Shown here in pieces: positions 11,442-24,686 of a stretch of 64,000 bases of DNA. The first letter of the stretch is position 1. Each line of letters starts with the position of its first letter. Origin of the DNA: Orbilia blumenaviensis (lineage: Eukaryota; Ascomycota; Orbiliomycetes; Orbiliales; Orbiliaceae). Position numbers and translations under genes: made by a program. Under the pieces are notes generated by a model that worked only from the letters and a program-made list of their open reading frames with translations, ran no database searches and was not told the DNA's origin. Location: contig JAVHNS010000010.1 of the NCBI GenBank assembly GCA_036872755.1, forward strand, positions 1,240,001 to 1,304,000, read 5' to 3'.

Positions 11442-12562
11442 TTACAAGTCCGTGACACTGTCGCCGAGGGAGGCGAAGATTTCCAAGTCGAGTGTCGGCT
11501 TCTTGGTGGGGTCTTCTCCGAAAAGATCGTATCCGAGGGAGAAGGAAGCCAACCCGGAGTCCGGGAGGCTATCGGAGTCACAGAGTGTGGTGACGTTGGA
11601 CATTGTTTCCTCAAGGGATCCGGCCATATCAAGAAAGTCTGAGGTCATGTTCATGGTTTCGTCAAAGAGCGTCCAATCCGACCAATCGCTGACAAGGGGC
11701 GCAGAAGTGACGTCGTCGCGCTCGCAACCGTGTTGCTCAGCAGACACTGCAGGTCTTTGATACACAACATCGTAGCATGATGTTGTGTCTGGATGAGCAC
11801 AGGCTTGGCGAGGGCGGCGGAGGTCACATCTTCAACCTTGACGGCGGGGGATTGGAGAAGGGATTGGGGAGACAGGGCTTGGACGTCAGACATGGAGATG
11901 CTGACGGAGGAGATTGAACTGTCTTCTGGGATTGACTGAGGGACGAAACCAGAGTCGGCAGGAAGGTGTGCCTTGGCGAGAATGTAGTTATGCTCGAGTT
12001 CCCTGTACTTCTTCTGGAGGTCGGAGAACTCTTGCTGGAATTGAGAGAGACGGGTCTTCATGTCTTCATTCTCAGCCTCGATCTCCTTTTTCCTCTTCTC
12101 AAGGGCTTCTTGTTCAGCCCTCTTACGTTCACGAGAAGAGTGTGCGGCGGCACGATTCCGGAGGACACGCTCGATTCTGCGCTGCTCCTTCTCGGCATCG
12201 GTCTTGGCTCGTTTTCTTTATAGAAAGTTAATGACTGTTGAAACCAGACGAAAGGGCATATATGCATCATAAGAAGCATATTCATAGAATAATACGTACC
12301 TTGGAGGGAGGTTTGTTGTGGGCGTCGGAAGTTCCTGTCCCCATGACTTTCTCTTCTTGGTCGGCTTCTTTTCATCTTCATCCTTCTTATCTTCGACAAG
12401 AGGAGTGGATGGGATATCTGAGATAGGAGACATGGCTTCACATTCGCTGTCGGAAGTATGCGGCGGCGAAGGTGGATGTGTCATCGACTTCATCAGGATA
12501 TCATAGTTGTCGGCATCCCACAGAGGCGAACCGGAATCAAGGGAGGATGATGGAGTAGCCAT
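11442..12562 (-). CDS. hacA: bZIP transcription factor HacA/Hac1 (unfolded-protein response), with unconventional intron
   Basis: Master regulator of the unfolded-protein response; it binds UPR elements upstream of ER chaperone and secretion genes. Exon 1 is 12562-12300. A normal 84-bp intron (12299-12216, donor GTACGT, acceptor AAAG) follows, then exon 2 from 12215. The bZIP basic region lies at about 97-120 with the hallmark NRAAAHSSRER (108-118), followed by a heptad Leu/coiled-coil segment to about 165. Without further processing the frame ends at 11651 (275 aa). Removing 20 nt near 11730-11749 joins it to a different frame that runs to the TAA at 11442-11444, giving 338 aa with an acidic, aromatic C-terminal activation-type tail (SDWSDWTLFDE...). 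This is the classic Ire1 arrangement. The true start is the ATG at 12562; upstream codons in frame are not ATG. No other upstream ATG occurs within about 280 bp, so no nearby uORF is seen. Confidence 0.92.
11724..11756 (-). promoter_or_regulatory. hacA: Ire1-type splice hairpins and 20-nt unconventional intron of hacA
   Basis: On the mRNA strand a 4-bp stem AGAC/GTCT (11756-11753 with 11745-11742) closes a seven-base loop CTGCAGT that fits the Ire1 loop consensus CNGCNGN. Twelve bases further, a GCA/TGC stem (11736-11734 with 11726-11724) closes a seven-base loop ACACGGT. Removing 20 nt between the loops (11749-11730 if the first cut follows CTG, or shifted a few bases) restores the downstream frame. 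Frame logic fixes the length modulo three; 20 nt is the length reported for filamentous fungi. The exact cut bases are not determined. Confidence 0.75.
11762..11788 (-). promoter_or_regulatory. hacA: Perfect 10-bp hairpin just 5' of the Ire1 intron, inside the hacA coding region
   Basis: ACACAACATC and its exact complement GATGTTGTGT flank a seven-base loop, all within codons preceding the unconventional intron. The position suggests an RNA element that positions the Ire1 substrate or slows translation. The pairing is seen; the function is inferred. Confidence 0.5.
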
Positions 12563-15500
12563 TGTTACAGGCACTTGTGTGATTATTGGAAGGTGAAAGG
12601 TTGGATATAGAATAGTGGGTTCACAATTTGAATGAATATTTTTGTATATGCGAACCGTGTTCCGGATGAATTTTTGTGTGTGCGCGTGGATGAACGTTTT
12701 TCTCAGGGTTTATGGTTATAGTATTATTTTAAGGAAGCGATGGGAAGATCGAAAAGGATGCGAAAGGGATCGAAGTCAAGGAAGGATGGGTTTGCCCCCC
12801 TTTTTAATGGGATCGGTGAAGCAATGAGGGAGTTAAAGAGTCATCCAAGGCTGGATGAGGAAATGAACGGGCTGGGGAGATATATTAAGCTCTGGCGCAA
12901 CCACAAGCCAGTACACGAGTACACTATTGGCTTTCTTTCTGTCTTTCTTTCTCTTTCTTTCTTTCTATAACCCCAGCGTCGCAGGAACGAACAAAAGGGA
13001 TGACTGGGGGATTAAACTAGCGGGAAGGTTACGACTGCCTCGTTTCCGGCTTGCCAGATACAAAACTAGTCGCGGTAGGCTGTACGTATACTTGTATGGA
13101 AGTACGTGTGGGCCAAACAAAGGAACGGACGTCTCTGATGGAGTCGAATCGAATCGATGGAGGTTGATGTGGTGTGGTCTGGGGAAGGATGGGAAGGAAA
13201 AGGGACAGCGTGTCACCTTTATAAGCTGGCTGGGCTGGATAGCCCGTATTTGTGTTGCTTGCGTTGACCCCCCGGCCGCCGATCTGTGTTGTGATCCCCC
13301 CTGTCGTCTTCAACCTTTTGCCGTCGGAAGCCAAGACCGTGATCTCACCCCCTTAAGCCTTAGCAGAAGCAAACATGCATGGGGGGATATACTACTGCTG
13401 GTATCCACCGCCAACATCAATTCAACATCACACCTTTTTTTTTTTTTTTTTTTTTTCTCCCTTGCTAGCCTTGAACAGTATTGTGCATTGCTACTCCTAA
13501 TGCTAACTACTAATTACTATACTATGTAGCTAAGTACTACTCCTGATAGTAATAGTATACTGCTCCAACATTCCAGTCGATCGAGGCATTGAACGCCGGC
13601 AGGGGGTGTCATCTCCTGGACTGTCTGTATATTTGTATATTTGTATGTATGGATAAGTATGTGTATGTGTATGTATGTACAGTACAGTACATAGCACATC
13701 GTACATACATGGACATACATACATGGACCTTCCTCCTAGCCTAGGTCCTTGATGTGACTGCTGTGCAGTACTTACGGTCCATTCACAGAAAGTACCAGTA
13801 TCGAAACTCCAGGACTTGGCCCTGCCCTTCCTTTCCCTGCCTGCTCTTTGCCTGACCATTCGATTCGTTCGTTCACTCATTCGTGTTTCTGTCCGGGATT
13901 CGATACGAAGTGCATTACCATAAAGGATGGTCCCGATCGTTTGTGAGCTGGCACTGCCCATGCCATGCCCATCGATATCGTCTCTGACATATAACTTTCC
14001 CAACGATCAAAAATCTCCCTCGACTGCCGCCCATCCATCCATCCATCCATCCATCGACATGTAGGTACAATACATACACATACATAGTACACACACACAC
14101 CAGCAGGACCTGTACGTTTCACATGATCGGTTGCATTGGGTTGGAAAGGGGAAGGGAAAAACTTTCTCAGCCGTTGTCTCTTTCGGTGATGGTTGTGTTA
14201 CACATTCTTCCGGTTCTTCCGTTCTCCGCAAAAACCTGAGGGAGGCCATGGCTTTCACCCACAGGGGTTGTTTCGCTACTTCGGCTTCTCGAAGGAAAAA
14301 ACCCTCCTCCTGTCTATAGTAATAGTATCTCCGCTTCTATAGCTCCCTGAGGGTTTGGATTGTTCCCATGATCCCACTTAGCTATCCGTCGTCCCAATAT
14401 TAATTATTATTATTTATCCTTCCCCGTGGCTTCTTCGCCTCCAGTTTCTTCCGTTATCAGGATATCTTTCACAATCGATCCTAATTTATGCCCTCAAATT
14501 CAACTCCCCCCCAGATCTGCCTACAATTCATTCATGGATGCTGATTCCCGAACGCATAGACGCACCAGCCTAAAGGCTTTTTCTCGTCTACATGCACGCT
14601 CCCATTCAAACTTCCTGGTTAGGAAGCATTTCGAGAAGCCACTAGTAGACATTTGCCCAACCCCCATGTCGGTTATTAGCAGGGTTGTATCCCTAAGCCT
14701 GGTCCGAAAGGCAAGGTGACCTTCGCTGGCAAACATTGCATTTGGAGAAAAAAACATGGGCTTGGAAAAACTCATGTCATGAGAATCTCGCAACCTTTTG
14801 TTGCTGTTGCTATTCTTGCCCGTAGCATACCATACCATAGGGGAAATACGACGTAGGGGCACAAACAGCTCCCTCATATCTGTGTTGCGGCAAGAAAAGT
14901 TTGTTGCATCTGAAGCCGTACTTTTTTTTTCCTATCTCTCTTTCGCGCCGAGTTAGATTTTGCGAAAGATTACTATAGATTACTGTGCCCTTCGGATGAC
15001 AGTTAACGGCGAACATTAATATTATAGTCTGACCGTAATAATTAGCGCTCGTCTGTATTGAGATTTAATGGGCACAGCGATGGGCTATGTTGATGGGCTA
15101 TGTTATGCTACCGCTCTCATCAAGCGCAATTAAGGACTTCCAACTTCTACTCCTACATACCCAGGTAGTAGCTGCTATGATATGACGGCGTCAGTGTCAG
15201 ATCTGACAGGCAAAACAAGCCAGTGACGTCTAGGCATCACACCCATAATCTCGATCTTGTAACCTTTTCGAAATTTCCAAGGTCTCAAACTCCAGCCAAC
15301 TAATGTTAACGTCTACGATCATGCCAGCCCACCCCACCCCAAAAAAAGAACGCTAAGTGACATTCGGTTCGAATCCAAGATTCTTTTTTTGGACAAGTCA
15401 ACTTCCGATCTTTGATCGTTTACATTTTTTTACATGTAGTACGGTCAAGCATAGACCCGGGAAACCCGTCCTGTCTTTTGTCGAGCGAAAAATGCAAGCT

Positions 15501-18500
15501 TGTCTCTAAAAGGTTTCCATATATATCCTCCGAAAAAATAGGTGTCATCCTGGATTGGGAAAATATATGCGATGTATGTATACTAAAAGCTGCCAGATTC
15601 GTCGTAGAATACCGTACCTCGGTAAAAAACAAAAAAAAATCTACGAGACAGTTCTTATCGACAAGCACCCGTGAAAAGGACAGTAACCGGTTTGGAGCTA
15701 ACCGTTGCAAAATCGCGTCGAATCGTAGACGTCGACGTAGCTGACTTCGACCAGGTAGGGGGGGAGCTATAGCTCTCCGAGCTTCTAGAGCTCTGCAGCC
15801 TAAGCTCCATCTTCCTCTTCTCCTTCCCCAAGCTCCCAATTGGGGGTCCAATTGAGAGCTTCCTACCTAGCTATGGAGCTATGGGAGCTATGGAGCTATG
15901 GGGGAGCTATGGGGGAGCTATCATGTGTGCATTACGTGGTGCATGCTCCTAAAAAGCTACAGCTAAACCCACATACATACCCTTCTGCAGCTTGCAGAAG
16001 GGCAAAACAACAGAAGAAGAAGTAGAAGAAGAACAGTTCCAACGACCCTGCTGCGATATGATGGGATGGGGAAATCGGGATGAATCGAGGCATGTAAGAT
16101 GAATTTGGTATCTCGAGCCCTCCCAGCGAACCATGTCGCTGCCCTGGACCCTCCACTGACCAGTTTATACATACTTATGTAGTAAGCAGCCAATCGACGG
16201 ATTGACAACTCATTCCGAATACCACGTTATGCAGAAGATTTCGGAAGGTTCAATGGTAGCGAATGGAATAGCGGACGGTAAAGATAAGTGATAGTGCCTG
16301 GGAATGCCGTTGTCGCATGATATGATATGTGCTTGTTCTCGCGAAAGGCTCGACCTGCCAGATTCGCTTTTTCCCGGGCTATGGGACTGTTTATTTTGAA
16401 TATATCACATAACGGATTTATAATTGAAATTCCTTTCGTCGCGGCAAAGTTGGCTTTTTGGAACGCGTCTTTTTTTTTTTTTTTTTTTGCCTGCCGACAA
16501 AACTTGGGATGTTGTCGTAGTTTTCTATTGCCCTATCAGTCCAGCTCAACTTTTGCAACAAACAAAAGCTTAAGTATAGAGTTTTTAACTGGCTCAAGCT
16601 TCAAGGGGAGGACCGAGCCCTCCTAAGCGACAGCTTCTCGATGCACGAATACCCATTGGCTGGTAAGACTGCATCTAGTGAAAAAAACGTGCAGGTTTTT
16701 TCCCATAGGCTATAATCTGTGAAACAATCCATCAGCAGAACAAAAATCGAGGCTAATCCATCAAAGCCAGTCGGTCTTGTCGAGCTATGAAGGGAAAAAA
16801 AGGGAAGGTCTTAGGTTTCTTGGTCACGCCACAGAATACCCATTTCACCTCATATGGTGCCATACAGTCCACGTCTTTTTGGCCTGGTAGTACGCAACTA
16901 CAGAGCGACGGTTATCTATGTGTTTGTATACACACATGTGGGAAGACGATTCAAAGGAGCCCACGCAGGAGGAGGCATGATTATCAAGTCGCATGCCTCG
17001 ACGGAACATACGTTAGGATTCTCCATTCCTGCGAACATACATAAATAAGTACATACTCCGTATACATACGTGTAGATCCTGCAGTATGCACCCGCGTGGT
17101 CAAGGCAAGATATGTAGAAAATATCTCCGAAAACCGGTCCCGACTTCTTTCGCTCCTTGGAGTGCTCCTAAGGGGGTGGGGACCACCAAGTAAGGCATGA
17201 GCCAAGATATGTAGGTTTGCAAGAGGGATCGGGCCGGGTGGTCGGGAAGCCGAGTTTCCGTCCGGATGGCTATTTTTTTGTCTCTCTTCAGACTCTTTCA
17301 TTCCTCTTTGACGTGGACAGTTGATGTCCGGTGGTCTGGCGGACCCGATCGATGTCCAACAACTGGGTGTATACGTACGTCCTCGGGTTCAGTTTGAGTG
17401 AACCTGACGACGCGACATGTCATCCCCCTACCATTTCAAATTGAGATTCCCAGGAGTCGATATCGATTTGTGGCAAAGCTAGCCGTAATACAATCAACGT
17501 CCACGCATGTGAAGGCCGGACCATCCAAACAGCCTCCGGCAGGTCTTCTAAGAAGATTATTTAAAAAAGAGAGGTTGTGTTACGTAAGCCCCACTCCCAT
17601 CACCAAAACACCACTCCACCAACACCAGCTCCTAAGTATATGTAATTGCGGGTTCAGCTATTTTCACTTATTATACGCATTACTGTTTCCGAGACCAGGT
17701 TACTGTCGTATTTTTACCTAAAAATATTCTCAACAAGGCCCTCATGATTGTGTAGCAGCTACTGTCTTGGAAAACCTGTTACTTTTTGAATATATTAATA
17801 CTGTGGCATTGCATTGTAATCCAAAATTTCTGACATAGTACCTCTATCGTAAGTACTACGAGAACTGTACACAATCGCCTTATATAATATTATACGCGTA
17901 AGGCCCGTCGACTGGGATGTGTAATGACTAGATTTAAATCAAGGATGAAATATTCTATGATTATAATATAAACAGCAGACCCAGAGGATCTCGCCAGGCC
18001 TTGAAGCTAGAAGTGTTCAAGGGATCCTAACGTTTCCAATTTCGCAAGGTCTGAGCTGACTATATCTTGGGTTACCAAACCTGGATCTGAGGTGGCTTCC
18101 CCCGCGAGGGCGACTATTCGGATAGGAAACAAGCAACCCTCCTTTGGATCGCAAGCTATGCTATGGGTGTAGTACACCAAGCTCTGACCGTAGATGTTTT
18201 TGTAATGCCGTTCGCGCATGCAAGCTCTTTAGGTACCTGGGACACCAGTTGTTCTGGATGCCCTCGCCACAATCTTCACGGACTTCAACTCCGAATCCGC
18301 CTCCCCGGTTATCACAACAAGCCCCCTAGTGTCAGTAGTAGGGCTCTACGGGTTGTGTATCTTTATCACCACTGGTACTTCATTATCAGCATCACTATTC
18401 GTAACAAAAAATAGTCCCATACGCGATATATTTAGAACTTGGACTACTGTCTTTGATGGTGTCTTCGAGGTGTATGCGGATTTTATCAACGTCCGGGTAT

Positions 18501-20550
18501 CCGGTTCGAACCAGTCCTGGAGTGGGTGCACACCGCCGCCCATAATATTCTCCACTTCAACAGAGGTCATTATGAACCAATGTACCGAGCTAGCAGTTTC
18601 GAATTTCCGTTCACTGAATTAGAGAAGGGCTTTAAAACGGGTGGTTTCACGGGTTCGTGGGCTTACCCTTTTGTCCAAATGTGGCCCGATCAAGTCCGGC
18701 CAGAGCGGGCTTCGCCATAACCAAAATTATAGTACCTCACGCTACGAGACAAAAATCTGCCTCTGAAAGACAGAATTTTATAGTGGTCTCATATTCTAGA
18801 TAATTGTTAAGTAAATTTAATAGTCTTTTGTAGTGTTGTTAAAAGTGGAGAAGTTGATATTGAAAGCTATAATAGCTTTTGATATATGCTTACCACTTGG
18901 TATTTGCAGTAATTATTTAAGCAGTAGTGAAATGGCCTTTTGCCCCCAGTGAGTAAAGGTATCGTGCTGGAAACCAAAATAGGATTAAAACGGAGTTAAC
19001 CGGGGTAATTGTGTATTAAAACTGTATTCATACGGTATTAATAGGTAGATACTGTTCTACCCAAGGGTCTTCTATCGAATTTAAAACTCAAAATGCAGGA
19101 ACCTCTTGTGGGCGGTGTTTTCGAGCTTCCTTATGAGCTGCAAGAAGGTGGGGGTCTGACGAGGCCAAGTCTGCAAGCCCTTGGTAGAAAGATTGGACCC
19201 TGGCCATAATACCCCAACACGCCCCAACGTGGCCAACGTTTGCGCGACCATCGGATGCGATCAAGATCGATATCTCAACTCGAGCTGGAGAACTCAATGA
19301 CTTTCGTTGAGCCCTCATTCCCGAATCTATAGAAGATACTGTTCCACGACTTTTCCTCCCCGCAAATATATATATATATATGTTCAGGTCCGCATCCGAT
19401 CTTCCAACAATATAAAGTTTTCCGCGGGCTCGCGGTCGTAACATCGCAAAGAGAAAAACAAAAATCCCAACATCCCGAGCCATCCCGCTTCTTCCCCCCA
19501 GCATAAAAAGTCCTCCGTCTCATGATATACACTTTTTACGCGTAGGCATCCCTTCTATTGTATCAGCCGTAGGCCTAAACGAGCAAAAGAAAACCGGCTG
19601 AAATAACTGGTTCGAGAAATCGATTGCCAAATGCATAACATACAACCATGCAGTTTGGATTGTGGCTATGCTGCATCGACATCCCACCTTGCAATTGACT
19701 TGAGCGAAAACTTACCTTACCATTGGCATTTCCAATTAACCCCGCCAAAGATCCCGCCCCCAAGCAGTACAACCCTTACTTCTATCAGCTCTAATGGCTC
19801 CCTGAAATCGTCGTTTTTTACTTTTAAACTCCGATTCATAACGTCAAATCGACCTGTTATGGTTTACGGGTCGGGTAGAATACCTTAGTGTCGTTCTTGC
19901 TCTCTCGCATGTCGCGGACGTATAAAACTCAATATCTATTACACGTCTATATGACTCCCCGCACCTCGTCCAGCTCTCCTGCGGCACACCCCACTCCAGC
20001 TCTATTGGAAAGAGAAAAAAAACTACCAATTGCATGAATAAGGATTTAACATGCAACATTGAGGGAGGTAGTTCTCAATTCGTAACTAGTAAGCCTACAA
20101 GCTTTGGAGTAGTACCAGGGACATGGCCGACGGGAACCCGCCTTCCTTAGCTCGCACACAGCGTGCAGAAAGCAAGTTTGAATCCACGAAAAAATGCTCC
20201 TTTCAATTGGGACCCAGGTCTAGAAGTTTTATGGCGTGCCTAGTAAGCTAAACGGCTCTTTCTTTTTTTTTTTACATGCGCTAATTGCCAATAGATCGAT
20301 TGCCCCTCCCCCTAGCCCCGCATAGTGCATTGCGCAGCAAATGTCTAATGTCGGTAGTAGGGCTATATGGGATGGGACCTTATTAGCTGAGAAACGACGC
20401 CATACCATGCCATTTCTCACGCCAGCTCATCAATTCACGCACGCACGCATTCACACGGGGCCATTTGGTTTGGGTGCTTTACCCCGCACCTCACGTCACC
20501 AGTACCTGATATTGCTCGAAGGAAGAGCTTGTGAGGGTGGGGTCTGTCGG
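12563..20550. other. Eight-kilobase gene-poor spacer
   Basis: No gene I can support. Simple sequence includes CTTT repeats at 12930-12965, a 22-T run at 13435-13456, ATCC repeats at 14031-14054, CA repeats near 14090-14102, an AGCTATGG(GGG) minisatellite at 15869-15921, a T run at about 16470-16488, and AT dinucleotides near 19368. At 18000-18720 the minus strand has several protein-like frames (18570-18346 and 18219-18007) with no motif I know; they may be a decayed gene. A minus-strand ATG frame at 19504-19088 (138 codons) is crossed by the AT repeat and is probably chance. Confidence 0.4.
15869..15921. repeat. AGCTATGG minisatellite
   Basis: Five to six imperfect units AGCTATGG with one to four extra G, in an AGCT-rich neighbourhood (15765-15870) that also contains an imperfect palindrome around CCCAATTGGG. 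It is a tandem repeat with variable G-tract length. Confidence 0.7.
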
Positions 20551-20744
20551 ATATAAAGAGGAGACGAAATGTCCTACTCTTTGTCGTGAACTTTTTTTTA
20601 TATCCTTCTTCTCTCACACACGACTTCCATCTCCTTCCAATTAGTAATCTCCCTCAGCCCTTTATCCAATTCTTCCCTATTTCTTAGGTCCTTATTATTA
20701 TTCCCCCTTTTTTCAGTGTTTTGAAAACATAACCCCTATCGAAA
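20551..20744 (+). promoter_or_regulatory. Promoter and CT-rich leader of the 20.7-kb gene
   Basis: A TATAAA at 20552-20557 lies about 190 bp before the start codon. It is followed by long pyrimidine tracts (CTTCTTCTCTC, CCCCCTTTTTT) and a CCCCT stress-element-like word near 20732. TATA plus a CT block ahead of the ATG is typical of strongly expressed filamentous-fungal genes. Confidence 0.5.
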
Positions 20745-21491
20745 ATGTCTGTCCAAGTTTCCCAACTCCACAGTGAGATCGAGGCCATCGTCGAGAAATT
20801 CGACGTTGTCGCCCGTATCAAGGAGATCCACGAGGGTGGTGACGTCCGTTCATCTGGTCAGTATAATATAACATACCTCTCCCCATCCTGATGCCTAGTA
20901 CATACCTAAAATGCATTGATATCATCAAACTAACACGAAAAAACTTCTTCTTTAATCCTATATCCAGTCCCCGTCACAATCTCCGTCACAACCGACGCCA
21001 CCGTCGCCCTTCTCAAGGAAAAATCCACCATCTCCTCGTCAACCGAAGCCCCAGAAAGCCTCTCCAAGGGCGACAAGGCCTCCTTCAAAGTCACCCAAGG
21101 CGACGAGCTAAAATATACCGTCACAGCCGGCGACTTCACCGCGGACTTCAAGATCGTATTCGAAGTCGACAAGTCCGCCCCCAAGCTAAAGCTCAGCGAC
21201 GAGCTTGAGGCCGATGACGTCCCAGTAGGATTCGAGACCACCAAGACCGAAACCAAGACCGAAATCGAAATCGAACGCGAGGTCGAGGTTGAGAAGGAAT
21301 GGACCAAGGGAAAGAGACCGGAGAGGAAGACTAGCAAGGAGACCAAGCAGGAGGCTAAGGCTGGGCCTAACTCCTTCCAGCACCAGGTTCAGACTAAGTT
21401 CAAGCAGGAGACTGATAAGAGCGAGTCTGAGGTCGAGACTGAGACCGAGATTAGCAGCAAGCACGTCGAGATTGAGTATGTTATCTACTAA
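20745..21491 (+). CDS. Hypothetical highly charged protein, two exons, 211 aa
   Basis: Unrecognised family. Exon 1 is 20745-20856 and exon 2 is 20968-21491; the 111-bp intron has donor GTCAGT and acceptor TCCAG, and the join is in phase. The product starts with a helical Val/Ile/Glu segment (1-35). Residues 38-105 alternate hydrophobic and Thr/Lys residues like a beta-sandwich. The last 100 residues are almost entirely Lys/Glu/Thr repeats (TKTETKTEIEIE..., KWTKGKRPERK) ending in HVEIEYVIY. There is no signal peptide or membrane span, so it is probably a soluble cytosolic protein. The promoter suggests high expression. The bases at the end also read as a GTATGT donor (about 21476) followed by TACTAAAC, so a further 3' exon cannot be excluded. 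Confidence 0.7.
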
Positions 21492-24400
21492 ACATTTCGA
21501 TTTCCTCTTTTTTTTTTTTTCATTGCTTCGAACCCCCTTCTCGTGGTTTAAGTACACACACATATCAAGTATGTTAGGATAGTATAGGATAGCCTAGCTA
21601 CCACCTCTTGAATTTGCCATGAATCAATTAACGATTTCATGACATCAAACCTCGCCTATTGACGTCAGTAGTCCCGCCAGCCAGCGCCACCTCAGAACGT
21701 TACTATGTACAATGAGTAAGGGCTATAGAGAGAGGGGGGGTTGAAAGTAAAACCCGCTAAGCCCAAACTTTAATGAACACGGACTGGTCTGGTCTCGCTA
21801 CCACCACAAAGTTCTCGTGACCAATATACCCTTGTACTGCACCTGCAGAATTTCTAGAATCCAGTAGAAGAAGGGGAAGAATAAAGAAAAATATCGCCAT
21901 CCCTAATCCCATCACTACCCCTCCTTCTTTCCCCCGGATTCTAGGGTGTGTGCGTGCTCTCTAGGGGCGGGGAGATCAGGGGTTTCTTTCCCATGGTTTT
22001 ACTAAACTAGTGATATATATTTAACCGTCGCCACAAACGTCTGAAAGTCGGCTCTACGGCCGTGGATTTATCCGGTCACAGAAAAAAGAAAGGAAGAAAG
22101 AAAGAAAAAGTGGCAAAAAAATAAAGAGAAAAAACTTCGACACCCCGGATTAATCATCCGCAATATCGGAGTTTCGGAATAGATAGATGTCGCCAGTCAT
22201 GAAGTGTCGGATTTATGAACCGCATACATGCAACGTTGCAAATAAATAATCCGCGCATGCACGCACCTAGATATCTCTGTACACATCTAAAACGAAACAG
22301 AGTATATACAGACTCCTACAGCGTCGGTATAGACGGTACAAATGCTCCTTCTCCGGTATTATATTATACCTACCCGCATATATATACATTCTCGGACCAA
22401 GTTGAATTGGCCCTGACCATTGTTGGGATATATACATGTGACGTAAAAGTAACAAAAAGGGCACAACATGGAAAATACTTTCTTAAGAAGGAGATTCGAG
22501 TCTACTTTAACCATCTGGCTTAGGTAGATTCCATGGAATAGATCGATCGATCCTTATTCATCTACTAGCTAGCTAAATCTATCCTAGAATAATAGATAGT
22601 TATATGTGTTGATTTTGTGGTAACCTTTTTTTGGCTGTACTTCTCTTTCCGGACTCGATGCCTCATTGAGCAGCTGCACAAGTTAAGCGTTCGAATGCAG
22701 ATATAATATAGTATTTGTGTAACGTCGATACCCCGTATGAGATTACTGCATACGTATAGAGAGCAGTTCGAATGGTTAGATTTGGTAGGAGGTTTCCGCA
22801 GTCCAGGTCTATAGATGTCGTAGACAACGTAAATTTCGAAACTACAATTCCCCCCAATGTCATTTTGGAGACCCTATACCAAAAGCCATACGGCCGTATA
22901 CGGCGGCACTCCATGATGATATCGATTCAGTACACATACATATATAATCTATATATATCCGGGGTATAGGTATAACTTAGCTCGTGACGGCAAAATTTTG
23001 AACTATTGTTAAATTTTTTTTCGTATGGTGATTCGTAGTACGGATAGTATACGGATAGCATAGTTGCTCTGTTGAAATATATAGTGAGTATTTATATTTA
23101 TCTTGTAAAAATTATGCCACATGCCTGTTGAGATCTGTAGGCTTCCTAACATTTACTTAAAATCTCGATATTTATGCTGTGTCGATGCAGCGGTTGCTAC
23201 CACCGTAGGGAATAGTTAAAGTAGCGGATTTGTCAGGAAGTCTACGATTCCGAGTTATTTCGATCGTTTCAAACTTACACATAGTTTCTCCAAGTCAGCT
23301 TAAGCTTGGAGGCCAATCACCCTATGTAAACTTTATCAAAAAACTCATACAGCATTTACTAGTTACCTATATATGACATCCCTTTTTTTTGGACTATTCC
23401 AGACTCGAGTCCCAAACTTCGATCCATAAAGCAATGCAAAATGCAATGAAGCAACTATAAACAAATTCTAGAAACCCATTAATTCCTTCCCGAAAAAATT
23501 ACACTAAGCTCGCACCATCCTTCATACCCCCATTCAGGCTACACCTGCCATCAACCCCCACCGCTTCTTTCCAGGTATATATATAGGGAACCCTGGGAAG
23601 TCGAGACCACTATATAACACCGCTCCTGCCTTAACAAACCCGCCCATCCCCCCACCACATGCACATAATAAATTATCAACATCGCCTTTCCAACTAGAGT
23701 CGCAAATACCAGATGCATGCAGCACATATCAATATAACAATACATAGATAACGAACTAGTTCATAAAACACTTATCAATCATGACCATTCAACCGAACAG
23801 ACCCGTATATATAACATCATGTATCACATGCCATAGCCCTCAGCTACCAATCCACCATTGATCAACCGCATAGTCCATACTAGCAATCATACACCTGGCT
23901 CACTTCATCAACAAAACAGTGGGAGGGAAGGAAAGAAAAGGACGTGGGAGGAAGCAAAAATGTCGGAACCCATGTGTATATATAATATGGTAGGTCAAGT
24001 AAAGTAAAGTAAGGAAGTAAAAGGTGGGTAGTAGTAGTAGTAGTAAGTATAATATCCACTAGTAGTCAATGGTAGTTAGGTAGATATAAACAACCATATG
24101 TAAACACAAGAGTCGTTCGTCAGTCCACGCAAAAAAAACGACATCCATACAAAATATAGAAGAAAAAAGAGACAAGGAAAATATGAAAAAAAGGGGTTGG
24201 TACAATCATCAAGAGAAGAAGAGAAGAAGTAGAAGTAGAAGCCCTGGAAACGTAGAAAGGACCTGGAAAGTATCAAGGAAGAGGTATGAATGACTCCGTG
24301 GCAAAACCAAAAGCGAAGAAAACAAAGATAATAATTGGCGATACCATCGGTGCTGGTTTGTTTGTGCTAAAAAAAAGGGGGTGATTTCTAGAACTTTGAG

Positions 24401-24686
24401 CAAAAAGGGGGGAGACGAAGAATGAAGACGTAGTAATAGTAGTAACATAAAAATATCCTTTGTCGCATAGTATGTAAGTGTAGTAGTAATAAATAAGGTC
24501 CGGGACGAAAAAAAGTTAAAAAAAACCCCGCATGGTCACAAAAATACAGATCGTATAAAGAAAGAACGACAACTTCATGGCATACAACGAGAACAGAGGT
24601 AGAAGGTTAAACAGCCGGAAAAGAGAAGGGGTTCGAGATTCTCGAAAACAAAGCAATGCCACAATGACAACTTCCAAACATCAGGT
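21492..24686. other. Spacer with no gene seen
   Basis: AT-rich DNA with a T run at about 21507-21520, GAAA-type repeats near 22085-22110 and a GTA microsatellite at about 24028-24045. A-rich and purine-rich sequence at 23930-24560 is probably part of the cla4 3' flank. All frames are short. Confidence 0.5.

Noticed and set aside
19088..19504. 138-codon minus-strand ATG frame
   Set aside because: An AT microsatellite runs through it (Tyr-Ile repeats) and no family or splice signal supports it; probably chance.
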